Shown: positions 19,548 to 27,847, counted from the first letter of the stretch. The stretch is DNA of 64,000 nt from Herminiimonas fonticola (GCF_003293745.1 NZ_PTLZ01000004.1:186001-250000); one strand, 5' to 3'. A program made the numbers and translations. The notes: generated by a model not told the origin, from the letters alone.

Positions 19548-19648
19548 GGAGTAAAGGTGCGGGAAAAATGCAGTATGTGGTGTGATTCTTGCGTGGATTG
19601 TAGCTTATTCTGGTACAAGACCGTATCACTCGCTTTGAGAATGTTGCA

Positions 19649-20332
19649 ATGATTGAAACTCCAAAATCCGACTCACACTCTGACATGCGCTCCGATGCAC
19701 GTTCTGACGTGCGCTCGCTACGTATCGTCGTCGTTAATACTGTCATGCCGCCCGAAGGCGAGCAGGATGAACATGCATGGATGCAGGCGGAGCGCGCACG
19801 CGCGCTGCGTATTGGCTTGCTTGAAGCCGGTTACAACATCATCGCGGTTTTCCCTGCCGATATGCATTTGCCGGATCGCGTTGCGCAATTGCAGCCGGAC
19901 ATGATCATCATCGATGCCGAATCCGATTCGCGCGATGTGCTGGAGCACGTCGTGATGGCGACGCGTGAAGCACGGCGACCTATCGTCTTGTTTACTGAGG
20001 ATCACGCGACCTCCAGTATGGAAGCTGCAATGGCGGCCGGCGTGTCGGCTTATGTGGTGGCGGGTTTGCAATCCGAGCGCATCAAGCCGGTGCTGGATGT
20101 CGCTTTGGCGCGTTTCAATGCCGAGCAGAAATTACGTACCGAGTTATCCGATACCAAACTCAAACTGGCAGAGCGCAAGACGATAGAACGCGCCAAGGGT
20201 TTGCTGATGGAACGTCACAAAATTTCCGAAGACGAGGCTTATTCAAAACTGCGACGTCTGGCGATGGACAAGAATTTGAAGTTGTCCGAATTGGCACAAC
20301 GCATATTGGATGTTGCTGACTTATTGGGTTGA
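19649..20332 (+). CDS. nasT: ANTAR-domain antiterminator regulator, NasT type
   Basis: 227-residue regulator with a receiver-like domain (about 24-140, D89 in MIIIDAESDSRD), a coiled segment and a C-terminal ANTAR RNA-binding domain (about 165-222). The ANTAR consensus is seen in AERKTIERAKGLLMERHKISEDEAYSKLRRLAM. In NasS-NasT systems NasT binds two-hairpin leaders and prevents termination when nitrate is present. A matching leader lies just downstream (20487-20607). The N-terminus carries an unusual serine/aspartate tetrapeptide repeat (SDMR, SDAR, SDVR). A cytoplasmic NasS gene is not in the window. Confidence 0.9.
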   Translation: MIETPKSDSHSDMRSDARSDVRSLRIVVVNTVMPPEGEQDEHAWMQAERARALRIGLLEAGYNIIAVFPADMHLPDRVAQLQPDMIIIDAESDSRDVLEHVVMATREARRPIVLFTEDHATSSMEAAMAAGVSAYVVAGLQSERIKPVLDVALARFNAEQKLRTELSDTKLKLAERKTIERAKGLLMERHKISEDEAYSKLRRLAMDKNLKLSELAQRILDVADLLG

Positions 20333-20460
20333 TACACAGCGTGAAGATTACAGGTGAAATTTACGATTGGTTGTCGCACTAAATAAATGCGCCGCACAAA
20401 AAAAGAGCGATAGTTGCTTATCAAGTGCACATTATCTTCACCAAATCAGCGAATAAGCGC

Positions 20461-20476
20461 TGGCACACCAATTGCT
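20461..20476 (+). promoter_or_regulatory. Sigma54 (RpoN) promoter of the nrtABD operon
   Basis: TGGCAC-ACCAA-TTGCT matches the sigma54 consensus fully, with exactly 10 nt between the -24 GG and -12 GC. The predicted start is near 20487, at the first base of the ANTAR hairpin. A possible NtrC site with correct spacing, GCAC-N7-ATGC (one mismatch), lies at 20376-20390. Confidence 0.85.
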
Positions 20477-20486
20477 AAAGTGTAGC

Positions 20487-20540
20487 TAGCACCAACGAAG
20501 GTGCTACGAATTAAAAACTGTACTGGCCAATGATGGCCGG
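20487..20540 (+). promoter_or_regulatory. ANTAR-target leader: two hexaloop hairpins
   Basis: Hairpin P1 pairs TAGCACC with GGTGCTA (20487-20506) and has the loop AACGAA. Hairpin P2 pairs CTGGCC with GGCCGG (20523-20540, one G-U pair) and has the loop AATGAT. Both loops are hexanucleotides with A at position 1 and G at position 4, as described for RNAs recognised by ANTAR proteins. A strong terminator follows 13 nt later, and nasT is the gene just upstream. NasT binding should allow read-through into nrtA when nitrate is present. Confidence 0.85.
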
Positions 20541-20553
20541 GATGGTTCAGGAC

Positions 20554-20607
20554 AAGGACGTCCGTGTCGCAAGAGCATTGCTCTTGCTGACCGGACGTCC
20601 TTTTTTT
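20554..20607 (+). terminator. Regulated leader terminator upstream of nrtA
   Basis: The outer stem pairs GGACGTCCG (20556-20564) with CGGACGTCC (20592-20600). The inner stem pairs CAAGAGC with GCTCTTG, and seven T follow. It stands between the sigma54 start site and the nrtA ATG, so transcription must be antiterminated to express the operon. Confidence 0.9.
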
Positions 20608-20632
20608 ATTGCGAAAACCCTTGAGGATCACC

Positions 20633-21883
20633 ATGACAACGAACGACAGGAAATTCAATATGACACGGCGCACAGTCTTGAAAGCAGGGACGGCCCTGAC
20701 CGCATCGGCCTTCGGTGGATTGGCAACTCAAGGTGTATGGGCTGCAGGTTCAGACAAGCCGGAAAAAGAAGAAGTCAAAGTCGGCTTCATTCCTTTGACG
20801 GATTGCGCATCGGTGGTCATGGCCTCGGTCATGGGCTTCGATAAAAAATACGGCATCAAGATTATTCCAACCAAGGAATCGTCATGGGCGGGTGTACGCG
20901 ACAAGCTGGTGAATGGCGAACTGGATGCGGCGCACGTCTTGTATGGCCTGGTTTATGGCGTGCATGAAGGCATAGGTGGTGCCAAGAAAGACATGGCTGT
21001 CTTGATGAATCTGAACAACAACGGCCAAGCGATTACGCTTTCCAAAAAACTGGCAGACGCTGGTGCCGTGAATGGCACAGGTCTGGCCAAGTTGATGCAA
21101 ATGGAAAAACGCGAATACACATTCGCGCAAACTTTCCCTACCGGCACACATGCGATGTGGTTGTACTACTGGCTCGCGACCTACGGCATCAATCCGATGA
21201 AAGACGCCAAAGTCATTACTGTGCCGCCACCGCAAATGGTTGCGAATATGCGCGTCGGCAATATGGATGGCTTCTGCGTTGGCGAACCATGGAATCACCG
21301 CGCGATTGTTGATGGCATTGGCATCACTGCTGCCACCACACAAGACATCTGGAAAGATCATCCAGAAAAAGTTCTCGGCACCACATCAGATTGGGTCGCG
21401 AAAAATCCTAACACAGCACGTGCTTTGACTGCCGCTGTGCTGGAAGCAGGTCGCTGGATCGATGCATCCTTGTCGAACAAAAACAAAATGGCAGAAACGA
21501 TTGCTGCCAAGTCTTACGTCAATACCTCAGTCGACGTCATCAATCAACGTATTCTCGGCCGCTACCAGGATGGCATGGGCAAAACGTGGGATGACCCTAA
21601 CTACATGAAGTTTTACAACGAAGGTTCGACCAACTTCCCGTATCTGTCAGATGGCATGTGGTTCATGACACAGCACAAACGCTGGGGCCTGGCAAAAGGC
21701 GAGCCGGATTATCTGGGTACAGCCAAATCGGTCAATCGCATTGACCTCTACAAGGAAGCGGCAACGATGGCAAATGTGCCTATCCCGAAAAATGTCATGC
21801 GGTCTTCGAAGTTGATCGATGGCGTGGTGTGGGACGGCAAAAATCCAAAAGCTTACGCGGAATCATTCAAGATCAAAGCATAA
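20633..21883 (+). CDS. nrtA: Nitrate/nitrite ABC transporter substrate-binding protein
   Basis: 416-residue NrtA/CmpA-family binding protein. The N-terminus is a twin-arginine signal (TRRTVLKAGTALTASAFGG, with cleavage near VWAAG), so it is exported folded and is not the cytoplasmic sensor NasS. Family features include VKVGFIPLTDCASVVMA, HVLYGLVYGVHEG, the FPTGTHAMWLYYWLA segment and DGFCVGEPWNHRA in the ligand pocket. The ATG at 20633 follows GAGGA. It is first in the nrtA-nrtB-nrtD operon and under the leader switch. Confidence 0.92.
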   Translation: MTTNDRKFNMTRRTVLKAGTALTASAFGGLATQGVWAAGSDKPEKEEVKVGFIPLTDCASVVMASVMGFDKKYGIKIIPTKESSWAGVRDKLVNGELDAAHVLYGLVYGVHEGIGGAKKDMAVLMNLNNNGQAITLSKKLADAGAVNGTGLAKLMQMEKREYTFAQTFPTGTHAMWLYYWLATYGINPMKDAKVITVPPPQMVANMRVGNMDGFCVGEPWNHRAIVDGIGITAATTQDIWKDHPEKVLGTTSDWVAKNPNTARALTAAVLEAGRWIDASLSNKNKMAETIAAKSYVNTSVDVINQRILGRYQDGMGKTWDDPNYMKFYNEGSTNFPYLSDGMWFMTQHKRWGLAKGEPDYLGTAKSVNRIDLYKEAATMANVPIPKNVMRSSKLIDGVVWDGKNPKAYAESFKIKA

Positions 21884-21892
21884 GGAATCATC

Positions 21893-22810
21893 ATGAGCGC
21901 AATCATGCATACAGCAGAAAACGCGACCATCGCGGCATCGGTCGAACCCAGAAAATCGGAGAGTGTCATGCAAAATGCGGACGCGCCAGCAGTCGTTATC
22001 GAGAAACCGAAAGCAAAGGGCAGCAAGTTTTCTTTGCGTCCTTTCTTTCTGGCAGTATTGCCGCCGATTTTCGGTTTGATTTTCCTGATGCTGGTGTGGG
22101 AAATCATCTCCGTCAAAAACAGCGGCATTCCATCGCCAGCGGTGACCTTGAAATCGGCCATGGAATTGTTCGCCGATCCGTTCTATAGCAATGGCCCGAA
22201 TGATCAGGGCATAGGATGGAACATTCTGGCTTCGCTGAAACGTGTCGGTGTCGGCTTCGGCCTGGCCGCACTGGTTGGCATTCCATTGGGCTTCATGATC
22301 GGACGTTTCAAGTTCTTGTCCGGCATGTTCAATCCAGTGATCAGTTTGCTTAAACCGGTATCGCCGCTTGCATGGTTGCCTATCGGCTTGCTGGTATTCA
22401 AGGCTGCTGATCCGGCTGCGATCTGGTCTATTTTCATCTGCTCGATCTGGCCAATGATCATCAATACCGCAGTCGGTGTGCAACGTGTACCGCAGGATTA
22501 CATGAACGTTGCCAAGGTATTGAATCTGTCCGAATGGAAAATCGTTACCAAGATTCTGTTCCCATCGGTATTGCCATACATGCTGACAGGTGTACGCCTC
22601 GCGATCGGTACTGCATGGCTGGTAATCGTAGCGGCAGAAATGTTGACTGGCGGCGTTGGTATCGGTTTCTGGGTTTGGGATGAATGGAACAACCTGAATG
22701 TGGCACACATCATCATTGCCATCGTCGTCATTGGTGTCGTCGGTTTGATACTGGAACAGATCCTGGTTGGTATCGCCAGAGTCTTTACTTACGAAGATGT
22801 GAAAAGTTAA
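21893..22810 (+). CDS. nrtB: Nitrate/nitrite ABC transporter permease
   Basis: 305-residue inner-membrane permease of the NrtB/SsuC type with about six membrane segments. A polar N-terminal extension of some 40 residues precedes the first. The permease signature near LGFMIGRFKFLSGMFNPVISLLKPVSPLAWLPI and the EAA-like loop (YMNVAKVLNLSEWKIVTKILFPSVLPY) can be read. It starts 9 nt after nrtA and forms the channel for NrtA-delivered nitrate. Confidence 0.93.
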   Translation: MSAIMHTAENATIAASVEPRKSESVMQNADAPAVVIEKPKAKGSKFSLRPFFLAVLPPIFGLIFLMLVWEIISVKNSGIPSPAVTLKSAMELFADPFYSNGPNDQGIGWNILASLKRVGVGFGLAALVGIPLGFMIGRFKFLSGMFNPVISLLKPVSPLAWLPIGLLVFKAADPAAIWSIFICSIWPMIINTAVGVQRVPQDYMNVAKVLNLSEWKIVTKILFPSVLPYMLTGVRLAIGTAWLVIVAAEMLTGGVGIGFWVWDEWNNLNVAHIIIAIVVIGVVGLILEQILVGIARVFTYEDVKS

Positions 22811-22880
22811 TTTTGAAGCGCTGACCTGAAATTTAGATCAAACCGGATTGCAACGAATAACGAAGCACAAGGAAAACATC

Positions 22881-23693
22881 ATGGATAACATCAACAGCAA
22901 GTTCATCGATATTCAAAATGCGGAAATGTCCTTTCATACCAAGAAAGGTGTTTTCAATGCGCTGACTGATATCAACCTGACCGTTGCGAAAGGCGAGTTC
23001 ATTACGCTGATCGGACATTCCGGTTGCGGCAAATCGACATTGCTTAATTTGATCGCAGGTTTGACGCATGCCACTAACGGCATGTTGTTGTGTGCCAATC
23101 GTGAAATCGCGGGTCCATCGCCAGAGCGTGCAGTGGTGTTTCAAAACCATTCACTATTGCCATGGCTGACCTGTTTCGAGAACGTGTATCTCGCAGTGGA
23201 ACGTGTGTTCGGCAAGCTGGAAGGCAAAGCCAAATTGCGCGCACGTACCAAGGCGGCATTGGCATTGGTCGGTTTGACACACGCTGAACAAAAACGTCCG
23301 AACGAAATTTCCGGCGGCATGAAGCAACGTGTTGGTATTGCTCGTGCCTTGTCGATGGAGCCGAAAGTTTTGTTGATGGATGAACCGTTCGGTGCGCTCG
23401 ATGCATTGACCCGCGCGCACTTGCAGGATGAGTTGTTGAAGATCGTTGCAGCGACCGGCTCCACTGTCGTGATGGTGACGCATGACGTCGATGAAGCAGT
23501 ACTGCTGTCGGACAAGATCGTGATGTTGACGAATGGCCCATCGGCCACCATTGGCGAAGTGCTGGAAGTGAAACTGGCACGACCCCGTGAACGTGTTGCG
23601 CTGGCACAGGATCCTTTGTATTCGCAATATCGTACTGCAGTGCTGGAATTTTTATACCATCGTCAGTCGCATCCTGCCAAGGAAGCGGCCTGA
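22881..23693 (+). CDS. nrtD: Nitrate/nitrite ABC transporter ATPase (NrtD-like)
   Basis: 270-residue ATPase with Walker A GHSGCGKST, signature ISGGMKQRVGIARAL, Walker B VLLMDEPFGALDA and the switch histidine in MVTHDVDEA. It lacks the C-terminal NrtA-like domain found in NrtC, so it matches the short NrtD form. The ATG at 22881 follows AAGGAAAAC. It is third in the nitrate-uptake operon. Confidence 0.92.
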   Translation: MDNINSKFIDIQNAEMSFHTKKGVFNALTDINLTVAKGEFITLIGHSGCGKSTLLNLIAGLTHATNGMLLCANREIAGPSPERAVVFQNHSLLPWLTCFENVYLAVERVFGKLEGKAKLRARTKAALALVGLTHAEQKRPNEISGGMKQRVGIARALSMEPKVLLMDEPFGALDALTRAHLQDELLKIVAATGSTVVMVTHDVDEAVLLSDKIVMLTNGPSATIGEVLEVKLARPRERVALAQDPLYSQYRTAVLEFLYHRQSHPAKEAA

Positions 23694-23754
23694 TCTGACA
23701 GCGTTCTAATCATTAATCATTCAAGCTGAGTGACAAGTTATAAGGACACAGGCC

Positions 23755-24555
23755 ATGATGCCCCAGGCTGCTTTACGTGAAACAAAAACTGCGGCACCGG
23801 CTTTGCCGGTTGCCGTCAATGATGAGCATGTCGTCAATGCCGTCCACGTTAAACATGAAACCGAACGCGGAATAGCACTACAAACAGCAAGTGAAGCAGA
23901 TGCATCTGCGGAAGATGAATCTGTTGTCCCTTTGTCGGGTGAAATTTTCGGCATGCTGATTAATCTGTCCGGTCGTCGCCGCTTTACTTCGCAGCGACTC
24001 GTGCTGTATGCGGTATTGGCGTCGCAAGGTCATGCAAATGCCGCTGCAATAGGACGTGAAGCATTGGGCTTGTTCCGTGGCGCGCATGCCTCCCTGCTCA
24101 AGCGCTCTGGCGATCTGCCTGGCGTGTTTTGCCCAGAGCTGGAGGAAGTCTATTTCGGGAAAGCCGAGGGTGACCGCAAGATTTGTTATTTTATGGATCT
24201 TGCCGGACGCACGCTGAATGCGATCGAAGACAAGCTCAGAGCTGCGCCTGAATTACTGGCCGAGTTGGTGCAGGTCACGACGCCACTGCTGGCGATTCTT
24301 AACCAGATCACATCGGTTTATGAGGAGCAGTCGAAAAAGCACGCGCGACTGATGCGCAATCAGTTGCGTAGCATCATGACCGAGATTGAAACGATTGCGC
24401 GCGAAGCGAATATGGTGGCGATGAACGCCCGTATTGTTGCAGCACGGGCGGGACAGGCCGGCAAGGAATTCTCGGTGGTAGCCGGTGTGCTGTCGAATAT
24501 CACGCACGAGATTGATGATCTGGTGAAAGCCGCGCTCAACGGCGCGGCTGCCTGA
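23755..24555 (+). CDS. PilJ-domain/chemoreceptor-like soluble protein of the nitrate cluster
   Basis: 266 residues with no membrane segment. Residues 69-90 (INLSGRRRFTSQRLVLYAVLA) match the start of the PilJ/NarX-like type IV pili sensor helix. Residues about 210-256 resemble the tip of a chemoreceptor signalling hairpin: IAREANMVAMNARIVAARAGQ followed by KEFSVVAGVLSNIT. Methylation helices, HAMP and transmembrane parts are absent. It follows nrtD by 61 nt, so it is probably in the same operon and made when nitrate is available. A cytoplasmic nitrate-status sensor or an adaptor to a chemotaxis kinase would fit; neither is shown. Confidence 0.75.
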   Translation: MMPQAALRETKTAAPALPVAVNDEHVVNAVHVKHETERGIALQTASEADASAEDESVVPLSGEIFGMLINLSGRRRFTSQRLVLYAVLASQGHANAAAIGREALGLFRGAHASLLKRSGDLPGVFCPELEEVYFGKAEGDRKICYFMDLAGRTLNAIEDKLRAAPELLAELVQVTTPLLAILNQITSVYEEQSKKHARLMRNQLRSIMTEIETIAREANMVAMNARIVAARAGQAGKEFSVVAGVLSNITHEIDDLVKAALNGAAA

Positions 24556-24568
24556 CATTGAATCTGAA

Positions 24569-26284
24569 TCAGCGAACCACCAGCAGATACAGCAATAGAA
24601 GATTGATGACGATGGAGATGGTCGCCACCGCACGCCATACGGAAGCCGGATCACGTTCTGCCAAAGCTTTGGGTGCGATGGGAGCAAGTGGCCGACTGGC
24701 GCCACGTTCCAGCGCCAGTAAAAATTCTTCGGCAGTTTCAAAGCGATCCGCCGGATCACGCGCTACTGCCTTGAGTAAAACATTCTCCAGCCACAAAGGC
24801 AGATCCGGCCGGTAACGACTAGGAACCACGGCTTCACCAAAGCGCGGCGTCTGGAACGGTTCGATTTCGCCGTAGGGAAAATGCCGCGTCAGCAACAGAT
24901 AAAGTGTCACACCGGTTGCATACAAATCGGTTTGACGTGATGCGGGTGCATTATTGAATTGCTCAGGCGCGAGGAAGGATGGTGTGCCGGCACGTGGCGC
25001 ACGTACTTCATCTTCCGCTTCCAATCCCGATTGTGCGACGCCAAGATCCAGAATGCGCAACTCGCCATCGTCGCCCAAATGGATGTTGCCCGGCTTGATG
25101 TCTCTATGAATGATGCTGCGTCTGTGTAGTGCGCCGATGGCGCGTACCAGTTTGGTACCGTGCGCGATTACATCCGGAATCGTGAAGTGCTCACCTGCAT
25201 CCAGATGCTGTTGCAGCGTATTGCCTGCGTGCCAGGTGGTCAGATAGTAGAGATAGGTTTTTTGTTCTGGCGTAATGATCTGCGGGAAGAAGCGCGCGAC
25301 TACGCGTTTCGCCAGCCACTCTTCATGCGCAAATGCCGAGCGCTCATGTACGTCTTGCGCGCGATCCGGATGTAAGGTTTTCAAGACCAGCTTGCGCGGT
25401 GTGTGATTGCCAGAGCGTGGTTCAGAGACGCGATAGAGCAAGGTCGTCGTCGATGCGTGTATTTGTTCTTCGACGGTATAGCCGTCTATGACCTGGCCTA
25501 CTTTCAATTTGGGCGGCACTGGAAGTTGCTGCGAGCCGGACAGGGCATCACGCAAATTTGTTTCCGGCAAGGCATCGACACGTACAACCAGCGCGCTGAC
25601 ATTGTCTTGTGCGCCGGCAGCCAGTGCGCTGTCGATCAAGGTATTGGCGATGGCTTCCGCTTCATGCTGTTTGCTGACAAGTTGCGATAGATGGTCGGTG
25701 AGATCGTATTCAGATATCGAAGCCCATACGCCATCGGTAGCCAGCAGGAATGCATCGCCTTCATGCAACTCACCCATGCCGTGATCGATCGCCAGTTGCG
25801 AGTCTAGCCCGATTGCGCGCGTCAATACGTGCTGCATTTCCGGCCTGTCCCACACATGATCTGCGGTGAGGCGCGTCAACACACCTTTCCTTAATAGATA
25901 CAGACGTGTGTCGCCTACGTGCGCAAAATAATAAAAATTGCCGCGCAATACCAGTGACGTCAGCGTCGTCGCCATGCCCGCGAGTTCGGCACGTATCGAC
26001 CCTTGATGCTGCACCCAGCTGTTGATAGCCTTCAGCACGCGATCCAGCGATTGCGTGACCGGCCACGTATCGGAGGTCGCGTAGTAATCGCTCAGCAAGC
26101 CGCGTATTGTGTACTCGGATGCTTCGCGCCCACCTTCATTGCCGGATACGCCGTCAGCAATGGCCGCGATCATTCCTTTGCTCGATAACTCCGGTTCGTC
26201 CGGCATGACCATGCCGACAAAATCTTCGTTACGCGGGCGTTGGCCTGCACGCGTGGCGTAACCCGCAGCGATTTTTAGCGGCAT
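24569..26284 (-). CDS. PP2C phosphatase-Ser/Thr kinase fusion protein, C-terminal membrane anchor
   Basis: 571 residues. The N-terminal PP2C-type phosphatase (about 1-240) has the metal motifs GQRPRNEDF, AIADGVSG and FAHVGDTRLYLLR. The Hanks-type kinase (about 270-535) has VLKTLHP (lysine), IIHRDIKPGNIHL (catalytic loop), ILDLGVAQSG (DLG in place of DFG) and AGTPSFLAPEQF. One hydrophobic helix (IVINLLLLYLLVV) ends the protein, so both enzyme domains face the cytoplasm. It is 77 nt downstream of the nitrate transporter gene on the same strand. Homologues in nitrate-assimilation clusters are known (for example PA1782 of Pseudomonas aeruginosa), but their targets are not established as far as I know. 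Confidence 0.9.
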   Translation of the reverse strand: MPLKIAAGYATRAGQRPRNEDFVGMVMPDEPELSSKGMIAAIADGVSGNEGGREASEYTIRGLLSDYYATSDTWPVTQSLDRVLKAINSWVQHQGSIRAELAGMATTLTSLVLRGNFYYFAHVGDTRLYLLRKGVLTRLTADHVWDRPEMQHVLTRAIGLDSQLAIDHGMGELHEGDAFLLATDGVWASISEYDLTDHLSQLVSKQHEAEAIANTLIDSALAAGAQDNVSALVVRVDALPETNLRDALSGSQQLPVPPKLKVGQVIDGYTVEEQIHASTTTLLYRVSEPRSGNHTPRKLVLKTLHPDRAQDVHERSAFAHEEWLAKRVVARFFPQIITPEQKTYLYYLTTWHAGNTLQQHLDAGEHFTIPDVIAHGTKLVRAIGALHRRSIIHRDIKPGNIHLGDDGELRILDLGVAQSGLEAEDEVRAPRAGTPSFLAPEQFNNAPASRQTDLYATGVTLYLLLTRHFPYGEIEPFQTPRFGEAVVPSRYRPDLPLWLENVLLKAVARDPADRFETAEEFLLALERGASRPLAPIAPKALAERDPASVWRAVATISIVINLLLLYLLVVR

Positions 26285-26361
26285 GGTGCGGACGACAAAG
26301 TTTTCATCATGATGAGCATCGGTTTGGACAATGCGCTTTTAAACACGTGACAGATACTGAA

Positions 26362-27576
26362 TCAGATTTTTGCATTCGTCATGGCCGCGCTGCCCCAGGT
26401 TGTACGCCAGCGATTTTTCACTGCGGACAAACCGAGCAAGGCAACGATGGCCAATGCCGCGAACACAATCAACCCGCCTTGATAGCTGCCGGTTAATTGC
26501 TTCGAGTAACCAAGGCTGGATGCCAGATAGAAACCACCTATGCCGCCAGCCATGCCGACCAAACCAGTCATGACACCGATTTCCTTGCGGAAGCGTTGCG
26601 GGACCAATTGGAATACCGCGCCGTTGCCCACACCCAGTGCCAGCATCGCGAGTACGAAGATAGCGACAGCCGCGCCTGCCGATGACAAACCGAAGCTGGC
26701 GATCAGCATGAAGCTTGCTGCCAGCATATACATCATAGACAAAGTTTTGATGCCGCCTATGCGGTCGGCCAGACGGCCGCCCAATGGACGGATGGCAGAG
26801 CCGGCGAATACGCATGCTGCGGTGAAATAACCGGCGGTCACTGGTGACAAGCCATATTGACCATTGAAGTAAATCGTCAGCGACGATGCCAGACCAGAGA
26901 AGCCGCCAAAGGTCACGCTATAGAAGAACATGAACCACCATGCATCCTTGTCTTTCAATACATGCAGATATTCAAGCAGCGATTTTGCTGGCGGTGCATT
27001 AGGCGCATCCTTGGTAAATACCAGATAGACGATAAAAGCCACGCTCAGCGGAATCAGACACAGGCCGAACACATTTTGCCAGCCGAAGATGATGGCCAGT
27101 GTTGGCGCAAACAATGCAGCGAAAGCGGTGCCCGAGTTACCGGCACCCGCAATACCCAGCGCAGTACCTTGATGTTCAGGTGGATACCAGCGCGACGCCA
27201 GCGGCAGCGCGACAGCAAATGCCGCACCGGCGAAACCGAGGATGACGCCGAACGCCAGCATCGTGTGATAAGTGCTCAAGTCGCCCAGCCATGCCCACAA
27301 CATGCCGCTCATGACGATGACCTGGCCGATGATGCCGGCTTTTTTCGGTTTCAAATGATCAACCAGTACGCCCATGACGATGCGTAATAAGGCACCTGAC
27401 AATAAAGGAGTGGCAACCATCAGTCCTTTTTGTGCGGGAGTCAGGCCTAGGTCGCCGGAAATTTGAACGGCCAGTGGACCGAGGATGACCCAGACCATGA
27501 AACTCAGGTCGAAGTAAAAGAATGAAGCAAGCAGGGTAGGTGTATGACCCGCTTTCCAGAATGATGATTTTTGCAT
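26362..27576 (-). CDS. narK: Nitrate/nitrite transporter, NarK/NasA type MFS
   Basis: 404-residue major facilitator protein with 12 membrane segments. The nitrate signature glycine/asparagine-rich helix appears as GIAGAGNSGTAFAALFAPTLA, with a second such motif in LALGVGNGAVFQLVPQRF. N-terminal MVWVILGPLAVQISGDL is typical of the assimilatory clade. It lies behind a sigma54 promoter and divergent from nirBD-nasA, so it should be induced by nitrogen limitation. It is a second route for nitrate besides the ABC system. Confidence 0.9.
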   Translation of the reverse strand: MQKSSFWKAGHTPTLLASFFYFDLSFMVWVILGPLAVQISGDLGLTPAQKGLMVATPLLSGALLRIVMGVLVDHLKPKKAGIIGQVIVMSGMLWAWLGDLSTYHTMLAFGVILGFAGAAFAVALPLASRWYPPEHQGTALGIAGAGNSGTAFAALFAPTLAIIFGWQNVFGLCLIPLSVAFIVYLVFTKDAPNAPPAKSLLEYLHVLKDKDAWWFMFFYSVTFGGFSGLASSLTIYFNGQYGLSPVTAGYFTAACVFAGSAIRPLGGRLADRIGGIKTLSMMYMLAASFMLIASFGLSSAGAAVAIFVLAMLALGVGNGAVFQLVPQRFRKEIGVMTGLVGMAGGIGGFYLASSLGYSKQLTGSYQGGLIVFAALAIVALLGLSAVKNRWRTTWGSAAMTNAKI

Positions 27577-27612
27577 GAGATCTCGCTGAGTTAGACAATA
27601 TGCATCTAAATA

Positions 27613-27628
27613 TGCAAGGGTTATGCCA
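27613..27628 (-). promoter_or_regulatory. Sigma54 promoter for narK and the kinase/phosphatase gene
   Basis: Read on the minus strand the site is TGGCAT-AACCC-TTGCA, with GG and GC exactly 10 nt apart. The predicted start is near 27602, 26 nt before the narK ATG. Confidence 0.82.
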
Positions 27629-27691
27629 CTTTAGTGCAAGCACAGTCCACGAATGGGCGCGCTTAATGCTCCTTGAATTCCATGAGTAGCA

Positions 27692-27753
27692 CTGCACCAA
27701 ATAAAAGGCATATTGCACTTGTTAAGTGCGCAAATTACTTTCTATTGGTGCAG
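27692..27753. promoter_or_regulatory. Nested NtrC-like binding sites between narK and nirB
   Basis: The inner site is GCAC-TTGTTAA-GTGC (27715-27729), with NtrC half-site spacing. The outer half-sites are CTGCACCAA (27692-27700) and TTGGTGCAG (27745-27753), which are perfect inverted copies of each other. Both pairs are centred at about 27722. The block is flanked by two outward-facing sigma54 promoters, so one NtrC assembly could serve both operons. Confidence 0.75.
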
Positions 27754-27792
27754 AAACAGCTTTTTTCGAGAAAAGCGCACAAAAAGTAAAAC

Positions 27793-27808
27793 TGGCATCT
27801 GTTTTGCT
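27793..27808 (+). promoter_or_regulatory. Sigma54 promoter of nirB-nirD-nasA
   Basis: TGGCAT-CTGTT-TTGCT has the -24 GG and -12 GC exactly 10 nt apart. The predicted start is near 27819, 29 nt before the nirB ATG. Confidence 0.82.
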
Positions 27809-27847
27809 TATTTGAATTCGCGAACAACAAATCTGTGGGATGCAGCG

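Noticed and set aside
20447-20462. Hairpin CAGCG/CGCTG with loop AATAAG as the first ANTAR stem
   Set aside because: Its loop lacks G at position 4 and it lies upstream of the predicted sigma54 start, so it would not be transcribed. The pair at 20487-20540 fits better on both points.
20633-21883. Calling the binding protein NasS
   Set aside because: It carries a twin-arginine export signal and is followed by permease and ATPase genes, so it is the periplasmic NrtA, not the cytoplasmic sensor.
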